NCBI GenBank assembly: GCA_947313935.1
Contig: CAMZNW010000116.1
Span: forward strand, 1-9,571
Reading direction: 5' to 3'
Origin: an uncultured Mollicutes bacterium
Lineage (GTDB): Bacteria; Bacillota_I; Bacilli_A; UBA3375
Length of the DNA stretch: 9,571 nucleotides
The notes beneath the pieces were generated by a model. It was given only the letters and a program-made list of their open reading frames with translations. It made no database searches and was not told the DNA's origin. Shown in pieces: positions 1 through 7,124 of this stretch. Positions within the stretch are counted from its first letter, which is position 1. Every line of letters starts with the position of its first letter. The translations under genes and the position numbers were made by a program.

Positions 1-2
1 AT

Positions 3-428
3 CTACTCATCCTTTAATTGACATTTTTCACATAAACCTTTAAATTCTAACATATTAGCATATACTTTTACTTTATATTTTTTACTTATCTCCATTTTAA
101 CACATGCTAAACCAGGTACTTCCACATTAATTATATCATCACAATCTACACAAATAAAATGTCCATGAATTTCACAAGCTAACTCATAACACTTATTATT
201 ATTAAAATTAAATTCATCAATTATATTTAATTCCATAAATGTTGCTAAGTTATTATATAATGTCGAAATATTAATATGATTATTATTTTCTATTTTTAAA
301 ATTGAAATTAATTCAATAATAGTAAAATGCTTATTAGGATTATTTACAAATATAACTAACAATTGTTCACGACTTTTTGTTATTCGTTGCCCATTATCTT
401 TAAATATTTGTTTTATTGAATTTTTCAT
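3..428 (-). CDS. Fur-family metal-dependent repressor, PerR-like
   Basis: A 141-aa DNA-binding repressor of the Fur superfamily. The N-terminal winged helix carries the family motif NISTLYNNL (53-61), close to the NMSVATVYNNL of Bacillus PerR. The C-terminal dimerisation domain has the two structural zinc CxxC pairs, C93/C96 and C133/C136. Residues lining up with the PerR regulatory metal site at identical spacing are H34, E82, H88, H90 and N101; PerR has His, Asp, His, His, Asp there, so the last ligand is changed. The ATG at 428 is chosen because TAGGAG lies 5 bases upstream; a TTG start at 458 would read through a hairpin. It lies 41 bases after asnS and could receive read-through from it. 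Fur-superfamily membership is sure; iron, peroxide, zinc or manganese sensing cannot be told apart from sequence alone. Confidence 0.9.
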   Translation of the reverse strand: MKNSIKQIFKDNGQRITKSREQLLVIFVNNPNKHFTIIELISILKIENNNHINISTLYNNLATFMELNIIDEFNFNNNKCYELACEIHGHFICVDCDDIINVEVPGLACVKMEISKKYKVKVYANMLEFKGLCEKCQLKDE

Positions 429-446
429 TTTTCTCCTATACTTAAG

Positions 447-469
447 AAAACAAACCAAGGGCTTGTTTT
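447..469 (-). terminator. Weak intrinsic terminator or attenuator after asnS
   Basis: Directly after the asnS stop the minus strand reads AAAACAAGCC-CTT-GGTTTGTTTT, a 10-bp stem (one G-T wobble) with a 3-base loop. The U residues sit in the 3' arm and are followed by CTT rather than a long U tract. It probably ends or dampens asnS transcription ahead of the fur-like gene. Some read-through is likely because no clear promoter is visible in the short gap. Confidence 0.5.
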
Positions 470-1867
470 TTAAAATTCACAATTTTTAGTTGTTCGTGCA
501 AAAGGAATTACATCTCTAATATTTTCCATACCAGTTACATACATTACTAAACGTTCAAATCCAATTCCAAAACCACCATGTTTTACACCACCGTATTGAC
601 GTAATTGTAAATACCACCAATAATCTTTTTCTTCTAAATTATGATGTTCCATCATTTCTTTTAATTTATCCATTCGCTCCTCACGTGCTGATCCACCTAA
701 TAATTCTCCAATTCCTGGAACAAGTAAATCTGTCGCAGCAACTGTTTTTCCATCATCATTTTGACGCATATAAAATGCTTTTATTTCCTTTGGATAATTA
801 GTTACAAATACAGGAGCCTTAAATACTACATCAGTTAAATACTTTTCATGTTCTGTTGCTAAATCTACTCCATCAAATACTGGATTTTCAAATTTATGCC
901 CATTAGCAATTGCATCTTTTAAAATTTCAATTGCTTTATAATAAGTTATTTCTTCAAATTCAGTATTTACTAAAGCTTCTAATCTTTTCACCAGTTCAAT
1001 TTCATTTCCACGAGCTTTATCTAAAAATAATAACTCTTTTGGTGCTTCTTTTAAAACATAATTAACAACATAAATTAATAACTCTTTGGCTAATTTAATT
1101 ATATCATCTAGTTCAGCAAATGCAATTTCTGGTTCAATCATCCAAAATTCAGCAGCATGACGAGTAGTATTACTATTTTCTGCACGAAATGTTGGTCCAA
1201 AAGTATAAACATTTTTAAAAGCAAGAGCATATGCTTCTGCTAATAATTGTCCTGAAACAGTTAAAGAAGTTTTTTTATTAAAGAAATCTTTTTTATAATC
1301 TATATATCCATCAGTTGTTTTTCCAAGTTTATTTTCTAAATCAAGTGTCGTTACTTGAAACATTTCACCAGCACCCTCAGCATCTGAAGCTGTTAAAATA
1401 GGTGTATGAACCATTACAAAATTTTCTTTATTAAAATAATCATGTACTGCAAAACTTAATAATGATCTAATTTTAAAAACTGCATTAAATGTATTTGTAC
1501 GAATTCTTAAATGAGATATTTCTCTTAAAAATTCATATGTATGTCGTTTAGGTTGTAAAGGATAATTTTCTAATGAAGGGGCTAATATCTCAATTTTAGT
1601 TGCACTTATTTCAATTGGTTGTTCTGGATTATTCGTAGATTTTACAATTCCACTTATTTCTAAACCACTACCTAAATAAGCCTTATTTATTTCTATTTGG
1701 TTTTCTAAATCTAAATATACAATTTGTATAGTATCAAAACATGTTCCATCATTTAAATTAATAAAACATACATTCTTACCAATTCGATGATTTCTCATCC
1801 AACCATATAATTTTACTTCTTTTTCTAAATAATTTTCTTGATTTTTTAATAATTCTTTTATTTGCAT
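470..1867 (-). CDS. asnS: Asparaginyl-tRNA synthetase (class II)
   Basis: A 465-aa enzyme that charges tRNA-Asn with asparagine in the cytoplasm, matching the usual length of bacterial AsnRS. Residues 1-100 form the OB-fold anticodon-binding domain (VKLYGWMRNHR near 18-28). The class II catalytic core follows: motif 1 around 119-135, the HTPILTASDAEGAGEMF segment (154-170), motif 2 GPTFRAENSNTTRHAAEF (224-241) and motif 3 GFGIGFERL (432-440). The AENSNTTRHAAEF form is the asparagine rather than aspartate version. The ATG at 1867 has an AGAGGG ribosome site a few bases upstream. A likely promoter sits only about 30 bases upstream and leaves a leader of about 23 bases, so the T-box leader often found before aminoacyl-tRNA synthetase genes in Firmicutes is absent. 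The gene may also be read from the upstream yitT-to-peptide operon, since no terminator lies between. Confidence 0.97.
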   Translation of the reverse strand: MQIKELLKNQENYLEKEVKLYGWMRNHRIGKNVCFINLNDGTCFDTIQIVYLDLENQIEINKAYLGSGLEISGIVKSTNNPEQPIEISATKIEILAPSLENYPLQPKRHTYEFLREISHLRIRTNTFNAVFKIRSLLSFAVHDYFNKENFVMVHTPILTASDAEGAGEMFQVTTLDLENKLGKTTDGYIDYKKDFFNKKTSLTVSGQLLAEAYALAFKNVYTFGPTFRAENSNTTRHAAEFWMIEPEIAFAELDDIIKLAKELLIYVVNYVLKEAPKELLFLDKARGNEIELVKRLEALVNTEFEEITYYKAIEILKDAIANGHKFENPVFDGVDLATEHEKYLTDVVFKAPVFVTNYPKEIKAFYMRQNDDGKTVAATDLLVPGIGELLGGSAREERMDKLKEMMEHHNLEEKDYWWYLQLRQYGGVKHGGFGIGFERLVMYVTGMENIRDVIPFARTTKNCEF

Positions 1868-1896
1868 AATCCCTCTTTCTCATATTAATATTATTT

Positions 1897-1925
1897 ATTT
1901 TACCATAAATAATCTTATTTATTAA
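1897..1925 (-). promoter_or_regulatory. Probable sigma-A-type promoter of asnS
   Basis: On the minus strand TTAATA (1920-1925) and TAAAAT (1897-1902) are spaced by exactly 17 bases, and the -10 is preceded by TGG, giving an extended -10 (TGnTAAAAT). Transcription would begin near 1890. Such A/T-rich hexamers arise by chance in this composition, but the spacing, TG extension and position between two stop/start pairs make it the best candidate here. Confidence 0.5.
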
Positions 1926-1937
1926 TTTAAATTATTA

Positions 1938-2063
1938 TTATTTGCAAAACAATGTACTACTATCATTTGAAAATATATATATTTTACCTATTATTACTAT
2001 AACATCAACTAATAAAACCCCTACTATTATCACTATTAATCCAACTATCAATTTATTCTTCAT
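1938..2063 (-). CDS. 41-aa single-pass membrane peptide coupled to the sulfotransferase gene
   Basis: A small gene that I do not recognise. Its ATG overlaps the TGA of the sulfotransferase gene as ATGA, and AGAGG lies about 7 bases upstream, so translational coupling is likely. The product begins MKNK and then has an almost unbroken hydrophobic stretch of Leu, Ile, Val and Gly (residues 5-26) with one Asp (D20) inside it. A short tail follows, KIYIFSNDSSTLFCK, with the only cysteine second from the end. The positive N terminus predicts Nin-Cout topology, placing the tail and Cys40 outside. It could be a partner, anchor or quality-control subunit of the sulfotransferase encoded just before it; this is inference from position only. 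A random ORF in A/T-rich DNA is less likely given the ribosome site, ATGA overlap and membrane-peptide composition. Confidence 0.7.
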   Translation of the reverse strand: MKNKLIVGLIVIIVGVLLVDVIVIIGKIYIFSNDSSTLFCK

Positions 2064-3709
2064 TTGACTTCCTCTTCTAAATTGTTTAATGAACCATTTA
2101 TTTCATCTCCACTAAAAATATTACTACGATAATAACCTGAACCATTTGAATTATATTTAAATATTGTTTTCATAATTAATTTTCCATTATTATCAATAAT
2201 ATAATTAGTTGAATCATTTTTATGAGAAAAATGTATATTATATGTATCATCATTACTATCAAAAACTGATCCCATTATTGCTGAATATTCTCCATCTACT
2301 ACAAATTTATCTAATTGTGTTACTGTTTTTTCTTTCGGATTGATTCCATAAATTAATATGTCACTTTGTTTGTCATAAGTACAAATATTTGGATTTGGTT
2401 TTTTACTATATTTCTTAAATTGTAATTGCCCATTATCATCTTTACAATTATTATTATTAAATATTGCAAAAGTTAATTCACCATTTTTACGCGCTTCCTC
2501 ATATTTTTTATTTTTAGTTAAAAATACACTATGTTGTCCTGAAGGATATTCAAATTTTTCTTTATTTTTTATTGTTAACAATTTATCAACATTTTGTTTA
2601 GTTGCCTTATTATCTGCAACTATTAAATCTACTTTTCCAGTATCAGCATTAATAGCTGAAATTGAACTTTGTGCTTGTGAACTTAAAATCAATTCATTAT
2701 ATTCTTCAAGATATTCAATTGAATTAAAATGAACAAAATCATTTTCGTTTGGTGTCCCATAATAACTTACTAAGTTTTTATCATATGACTCTTTCAAATC
2801 AATTATTTTTATTGGTTTTCCTGATTTAGTATATTTAAAAACAAATGTCTCTGCATATGGAATATTTTTTAAATCTACATTATAACTACCCAAAGCAAAA
2901 ATTGTTCCATCTTTAGTAATTACAGCATCATGATGAAAATTATATTTAGCAGAAGGAGTCTTATATACATGATGAATTCTACCCATCATATCTAATTCAT
3001 ATAATGTTTGATAATCATCTACTTTTGCAAGAATATACCCATTTTGCATTTTTATATAATTATCTTCGCTACCAACATTAAAATTAAAACGAATATCTTC
3101 ATTTTGATCAAAACCATTATATAAGGCATCAAAAATAAAACCCTGGTTTAAAACTTTAGTAACTTCATCTTGGTTATATTTTTTTATTTTTACTTTATTA
3201 TAATTAGCTTTTGTAGTTTTTATTTTAATTGTATTCTCTAATTTTTGATTATCTTTTGTTATAATTGTATAATTTATCGTATTAATTTGATCACTATATA
3301 ATCCAACAATTGGTATGACTATATGTGTATTATAATTTTTATTACTATAAGAAAAATCAGTTTCTTTAGTTTTACCAACAACTGTATAACTATATTTTAC
3401 AGGAACTTTATTATCAAAAATAATATATGAAGATAAAGGATTTATTCCATATGGATTTACCTTAATATATGGATTATCATAAGTATACTTATTATTAAAA
3501 GAATTATATTCTTCATTTATTTGTTTTTCTAAATCTTTTTGATGACTTAAATTAGTAAAATTTGTATTTGCTTTATTAGTTATAGATTGATCACTTATTT
3601 TTTCATTATCTGCAAATTCTACAATTTGATATACTACATTTTCAATAAAAAACACACTACTAATTAAAACAATTATCATCAATATAAAAAGTACTGTTAC
3701 TTTTTTCAT
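2060..3709 (-). CDS. assT: Membrane-anchored aryl-sulfate sulfotransferase (ASST family)
   Basis: A 549-aa protein of the PAPS-independent aryl-sulfate sulfotransferase family, which moves sulfate from one phenolic sulfate ester to another phenol outside the cytoplasm. Residues 5-22 are a hydrophobic signal anchor without an evident cleavage site, followed by a polar linker and an Ig-like N-terminal domain (about 75-165). The beta-propeller catalytic part carries HHD (259-261), VHFNS with H327, and GQHS with H393, matching the family's three active-site histidines; H393 corresponds to the residue that is transiently sulfated. The catalytic Arg expected 18 residues after H327 is Gln345 (SSQAQSS), which is unusual. 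C422 and C443 could form the disulfide seen in some family members. The ATG at 3709 overlaps the ribF TGA (ATGA) and has AGGAG 4-5 bases upstream. Family call is firm from the propeller motifs; substrate and activity are unknown. Confidence 0.85.
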   Translation of the reverse strand: MKKVTVLFILMIIVLISSVFFIENVVYQIVEFADNEKISDQSITNKANTNFTNLSHQKDLEKQINEEYNSFNNKYTYDNPYIKVNPYGINPLSSYIIFDNKVPVKYSYTVVGKTKETDFSYSNKNYNTHIVIPIVGLYSDQINTINYTIITKDNQKLENTIKIKTTKANYNKVKIKKYNQDEVTKVLNQGFIFDALYNGFDQNEDIRFNFNVGSEDNYIKMQNGYILAKVDDYQTLYELDMMGRIHHVYKTPSAKYNFHHDAVITKDGTIFALGSYNVDLKNIPYAETFVFKYTKSGKPIKIIDLKESYDKNLVSYYGTPNENDFVHFNSIEYLEEYNELILSSQAQSSISAINADTGKVDLIVADNKATKQNVDKLLTIKNKEKFEYPSGQHSVFLTKNKKYEEARKNGELTFAIFNNNNCKDDNGQLQFKKYSKKPNPNICTYDKQSDILIYGINPKEKTVTQLDKFVVDGEYSAIMGSVFDSNDDTYNIHFSHKNDSTNYIIDNNGKLIMKTIFKYNSNGSGYYRSNIFSGDEINGSLNNLEEEVK

Positions 3710-4581
3710 ATTTCTCCTTTAATATTTTTAGCTACTATAACATCTTTATGAATTTGTTCCTTTAATTCTTCAAGTGAATTAAATTTTTTAATTTCTCTAA
3801 TATAACTTATAAAGTAAACTTCCATTCTCTTACCATAACATTCTTTATTAAAATTAAATATATTAGTCTCCATTATTACTTTTTGATTATCATCAATTGT
3901 TGGACGTGTTCCAATATTCGTAATTGAATGATGCATTTCTTCATCCATTATTGTTATAGTTTGATAAATACCTAATTTTAATAAATTATTTATTGGTATT
4001 ACATTGCAAGTCGGAAAATTAATCGTACGTCCAATTTGTTTCCCCTTTTTTACAATCCCTTCTATTGAATAAATTCGTCCTAAATTTTTATTTACTTGAT
4101 TCAAATTACCTAATTTTAATTCATTTCTTATTATAGTTGAAGATATTTTAATATTGTCTAAATAAGACAACTTTAATACTTTTACATTAAAATCATTTTT
4201 TAGTGTTTTAGTTGTACCAAGTACATCTTTTCCATAATGAAAATCTTCTCCTAATATAATATTTTTTATTTGAAGCTTTAATAAAAATGAATTAAAAAAA
4301 TTATATGTATAATTTAAATTTAATTTATTAGTTTTAATAATTATTATTTCATCTATATCATATTTACTAAGTAATGATAATTTTTTTGCTTCTGTATAAA
4401 TTAATTCTTTACCCATTGTATTATCAAATGTAATTATTGCTTTAGTACCATCTTTTTTTTCAAGTTCTTGTAATAATTTTTGGTGTCCTAAATGTACTCC
4501 ATCAAAAAAACCAATTGTACAATTTGTTATTGCTTCTTTAATATCCCATTTTCCTAAATCATCTATTAAATTATATCGCAT
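3706..4581 (-). CDS. ribF: Bifunctional riboflavin kinase / FAD synthetase
   Basis: A 291-aa cytoplasmic enzyme that phosphorylates riboflavin to FMN and adenylates FMN to FAD. The N-terminal nucleotidyltransferase domain shows FDGVHLGH (26-33), GEDFHYGKD (111-119) and KISSTIIR (145-152). The C-terminal flavokinase domain shows GIVKKGKQIGR, the NFPTCN motif (178-183), TNIGTRPT (221-228) and the ECYGKRMEVYF stretch. The TFxPHP-like segment after the first strand is degraded (TFDNTMGKE). The ATG at 4581 is chosen: it follows the truB TAA by one base (TAAaATG) and gives the usual distance of about 25 residues to FDGVH. An in-frame ATG at 4626 would add 15 atypical residues and has no ribosome site. 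A G6 run lies 24 bases before the chosen start, too far for a normal ribosome site, so re-initiation after truB is the likely mode. Confidence 0.93.
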   Translation of the reverse strand: MRYNLIDDLGKWDIKEAITNCTIGFFDGVHLGHQKLLQELEKKDGTKAIITFDNTMGKELIYTEAKKLSLLSKYDIDEIIIIKTNKLNLNYTYNFFNSFLLKLQIKNIILGEDFHYGKDVLGTTKTLKNDFNVKVLKLSYLDNIKISSTIIRNELKLGNLNQVNKNLGRIYSIEGIVKKGKQIGRTINFPTCNVIPINNLLKLGIYQTITIMDEEMHHSITNIGTRPTIDDNQKVIMETNIFNFNKECYGKRMEVYFISYIREIKKFNSLEELKEQIHKDVIVAKNIKGEI

Positions 4582-4582
4582 T

Positions 4583-5437
4583 TTAAAACTTAAAAATAAG
4601 TCTTGCCCCCCTTTTATCTTTATCATACATACAAATTAGTTCATCACTATTTTCGTCAATAAAAACACATGGATATTTAATATTTTCATCTATTGGTATA
4701 ATTACTCCATTTGAGACTTGCTTTATTAAAAGACCATTGATTAAAATATTTTCATAATTTAACCTTACAAATGATTTTAAATCTATTAAATCATTGATAG
4801 TTGCATTATCAATTAATACAGCTTGGTCAATTGAAAATCCATCTGTTTTTATCCGACGTAATTCCCCCATTGTTGCACATGTTTTTAACTCATTAGCTAT
4901 ATCAACAATTAATGAACGAATATATGTTCCCTTACCAACGACACACTCTAACATGAAATTGTTATTTGAATCTTGATTTAATAAATTAATTTTTTTAATA
5001 GTAACTGTACTTGGTGAAATATCAAACTCTTTACCGGCACGAGCTAATTCATACATCCTTTTACCATTTATTTTTTTAGCACTATACTTTGGAGGATATT
5101 GCTCGTATGTCTTTTCAAAAGATAATAATACTTTCAATTAATCATTTTTATCTATTTTAGGTACTGAACATGTTTTTATAATTTTACCTGTTACATCATC
5201 TGTATCAGTTTTTTTTCCTAATAAAGCCTCTACTAAATATGTTTTTTCACTATTTTTTGTAATTAAAGGTAAAAATTTAGTTGCCCGTCCTATCGCAATA
5301 ACTAAAACTCCTGTTGCATTAGGATCTAAAGTACCTGAATGTCCAACTTTTCCTGTATTAAATAATTTTTTAACTTTATGTACTACATCAAACGACGTCA
5401 TATCCTTTTGTTTATCAATTATTATAAACCCATCCAT
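4583..5437 (-). pseudogene. truB: tRNA pseudouridine-55 synthase, interrupted by an in-frame TAA
   Basis: TruB makes pseudouridine at position 55 of the tRNA T-loop. The frame is TruB-like from 5437 to 4583, but codon 100 is TAA. The first 99 codons hold the catalytic motif GHSGTLDPNATGVL with Asp38 and the conserved KTY with Tyr67. The same frame continues without any shift into SFEKTYEQYPPKYSAKKINGKR, ARAGKEF and GKGTYIRSLI, whose Arg is the conserved active-site arginine; the total of about 284 codons suits the family. The TAA lies in the variable helix before the QxPPxYSA motif, where Bacillus TruB has an ordinary residue; a TTA, AAA, GAA or CAA codon would become TAA by one change. A TTG directly after TAA could restart translation, but no ribosome site precedes it. 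The start at 5437 overlaps the yitT stop (TAATG) and is preceded by GGAAAGGGA. It may be a nonsense mutant, a sequence error or, less likely, a two-piece or recoded gene. Confidence 0.85.
5138..5140 (-). other. In-frame TAA within truB
   Basis: The codons read AAA AAT GAT TAA TTG AAA GTA. Family similarity continues in the same frame on both sides, so this is a substitution-type stop and not a frameshift. The base after the stop is T, usually an efficient termination context, which argues against read-through. Without read-through the active-site Asp and Tyr would be on one peptide and the Arg on another. Confidence 0.85.
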
Positions 5438-6270
5438 TATTTCCCTTTCCTTTTAAAATTACCTTGTATTTTAAAAGTTTCAGTTACATTCACAAAAGCA
5501 TCTGGACAAATTAAATTTATTTTATCAATTAAAATAGAATATTCATATTGTGTTAAAATAGTCATTATAATTTCTTTTTCTTTATGTGTATAACCACCTG
5601 CACCTTTAATAATCGTTGTTCCATGTCCTAAATTTTCATTAATATATTTTGAAACTTTATTTAAATCTTCTGCAATTATCCAAACTGTCATTTTATTATT
5701 ATTAATAAAAATTTGATTAATTGTTAAATTACGGATATAAAAACTTACCAATGTATACATTCCAATTTCTAAATTAAATAAAAATATTGCTGTTATAATA
5801 ATTGCAACATTTATACTAAAATTAATTTTAACAAAATCATAGTCAAATTTTCTTTGAATCCAAATACCCCAAAAATCTGTTCCTCCACTACTAGCTCCAA
5901 TTTTCAATAATGAACCTAAACTATATCCCATTACCATTCCTGCAAAAATACAATTTAATAATATATCGTTTGTTATAACTAATGGAGGAATTAAACTTGA
6001 AGATATTGATACCGTTAAAATACTTATCAATGAATAAGTGGTAAATGAAAAACCCAACTTTTGAAATCCTAAATATATCCCTGGAATATTTAGGGCTAAA
6101 TAAAAAGTAGCATAACTTACGCTAGGTACTAGATATGTCAATATTTGAGTTATCCCAGCTACTCCAGTAGCTATTAATTGCATAGGAATTAAAAAAATTG
6201 ACATTCCAAGTGAATATATTAATGAGTAAAAAATAACTTGTATAATTTTTTTTAAACTTATATTTGACAT
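5437..6270 (-). CDS. YitT-family integral membrane protein
   Basis: A 277-aa protein with two recognisable parts. Residues about 8-175 form five or so transmembrane helices with the family signature GASSGGTD (125-132). Residues about 190-272 form the cytoplasmic YitT C-terminal (DUF2179) domain, with HGTTIIKGAGGYTHKEKEI (206-224) and the DAFVNVTETFKIQGNF ending (257-272). The family is widespread in Firmicutes, often in several copies, and its transport or signalling role is not settled. The ATG at 6270 has AAGGGG about 8 bases upstream. It is the first gene of a chain in which each stop touches or overlaps the next start (truB, ribF, assT, small peptide). An extended -10 lies just ahead of it, inside a perfect palindrome. 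Family assignment is firm, function unknown. Confidence 0.92.
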   Translation of the reverse strand: MSNISLKKIIQVIFYSLIYSLGMSIFLIPMQLIATGVAGITQILTYLVPSVSYATFYLALNIPGIYLGFQKLGFSFTTYSLISILTVSISSSLIPPLVITNDILLNCIFAGMVMGYSLGSLLKIGASSGGTDFWGIWIQRKFDYDFVKINFSINVAIIITAIFLFNLEIGMYTLVSFYIRNLTINQIFINNNKMTVWIIAEDLNKVSKYINENLGHGTTIIKGAGGYTHKEKEIIMTILTQYEYSILIDKINLICPDAFVNVTETFKIQGNFKRKGK

Positions 6271-6283
6271 TTTATTATCCCCT

Positions 6284-6300
6284 TATAATTAATTATATCA
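6284..6300 (-). promoter_or_regulatory. Extended -10 of the yitT operon with overlapping palindrome
   Basis: On the minus strand TGATATAAT (6292-6300) is a perfect extended -10, TGnTATAAT; no good -35 is visible 16-18 bases upstream. The start of transcription would be near 6285, giving a leader of about 15 bases with AAGGGG at its very beginning. The -10 is part of a perfect 14-base palindrome, TATAATTAATTATA (6284-6297). With its flank this resembles a PerR box (TTATAATnATTATAA) with one extra central base. Confidence 0.45.
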
Positions 6301-6356
6301 ATTATTACTATTTATTACATATTATTTTAATAAACTATAATTGATGTTTTTAATTT

Positions 6357-6393
6357 AAAAAAATCATATTACAAATTTTAATTTTGTAATATG
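6357..6393 (-). terminator. Intrinsic terminator of the rplK-rplA operon
   Basis: On the minus strand a perfect 11-bp inverted repeat, CATATTACAAA and TTTGTAATATG, encloses a 7-base loop. It is followed after one A by seven T residues (6357-6363). It begins about 35 bases after the rplA stop. The stem is A/T-rich, as expected for this genome. It separates the ribosomal protein genes from yitT, so rplJL is not part of this transcript. Confidence 0.8.
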
Positions 6394-6428
6394 AATTAAA
6401 CAATTAATTTTATATTTAAAATGTTTTA

Positions 6429-7121
6429 TTAAAGACTTTTTGTTTCTATTTTTAAACCAGCACCCATTGTTGAAGAAAGTGTTACATTTGTCATATAAAT
6501 ACCTTTTGCTGTTGAAGGTTTAATACGTAATATTTCATTAAACATTGCTTTAAAATTTTCTTCAAGTTTAGATTGTTCAAAACTAACTTTACCAATAATT
6601 ACATGAACATTTCCTAATTTATCAATACGATAAGTTACTTTACCAGCTTTTATTTCACTTATTGCTTTTTCTACGTTTGGTGTAACAGTACCAGTTTTAG
6701 GGTTAGGCATTAATCCTTTTGGGCCAAGTATTTGACCAATACGACCAATTTTAGGCATCATTTGTGGTGTAGCTACTACTACATCAAAATCAAACCAATT
6801 TTCTGATTTTATTTTTTGAATTAAATCATCAGCTCCAACATAATCAGCACCTGCATTTTTCGCACTAGTTGCTGCATCACCTTCTGCAAATACTAATACT
6901 TTTTGTACTTTACCAGTTCCATGCGGTAATACTAAAGCACCACGTAATTGTTGTTCTGCTTTTGTTGGATCTAAATTTAAATTAAATACTAATTCAACAG
7001 TTTCATCAAATTTTGCAGTTGCTGTAGATTTTACTAATTTTATTGCTTCAGAAAAATCATATAATTTTTCATGATTAATTTTTTCATTTATTTCTTTATT
7101 TCTTTTCGTTATTTTAGCCAT
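6429..7121 (-). CDS. rplA: 50S ribosomal protein L1
   Basis: A 230-aa protein, the standard length of bacterial L1. L1 binds the L1 stalk of 23S rRNA, helps move deacylated tRNA out of the E site and commonly represses its own operon by binding its mRNA. The diagnostic segment [22 protein letters not shown] lies at about 126-147, preceded by the [12 protein letters not shown] strand. The conserved N-terminal [20 protein letters not shown] and C-terminal [17 protein letters not shown] regions are intact. The ATG at 7121 has AAGGAG just upstream, overlapping the last codons and stop of rplK, so the two genes are translationally linked with a 3-base gap. A hairpin with a T7 tract follows. Confidence 0.98.
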   Translation of the reverse strand: MAKITKRNKEINEKINHEKLYDFSEAIKLVKSTATAKFDETVELVFNLNLDPTKAEQQLRGALVLPHGTGKVQKVLVFAEGDAATSAKNAGADYVGADDLIQKIKSENWFDFDVVVATPQMMPKIGRIGQILGPKGLMPNPKTGTVTPNVEKAISEIKAGKVTYRIDKLGNVHVIIGKVSFEQSKLEENFKAMFNEILRIKPSTAKGIYMTNVTLSSTMGAGLKIETKSL

Positions 7122-7124
7122 ATA

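Noticed and set aside
429..458. TTG start of the fur-like gene at 458
   Set aside because: The added 10 residues are read through a hairpin terminator, and the ATG at 428 has TAGGAG 5 bases upstream and the normal family N terminus.
1868..1937. T-box leader or terminator upstream of asnS
   Set aside because: Only 70 bases separate the peptide stop from asnS; there is an A/T hairpin without a T tract and no T-box-like conserved element.
2060..4581. Mycoplasma-type code with TGA as Trp
   Set aside because: ribF and assT end in TGA within ATGA overlaps with well-placed next starts, and Trp codons checked in asnS and yitT are TGG.
4582..4626. ATG start of ribF at 4626, overlapping truB by 44 bases
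   Set aside because: No ribosome site precedes it and the 15 extra residues do not fit the family; the ATG at 4581 is one base after the truB stop.
4794..4976. Plus-strand ORF of 60 codons
   Set aside because: It is antisense to the conserved second half of truB and has no ribosome site or recognisable product.
5378..5593. Plus-strand ORF of 71 codons
   Set aside because: It is antisense to the yitT-truB junction, both conserved in the other frame.
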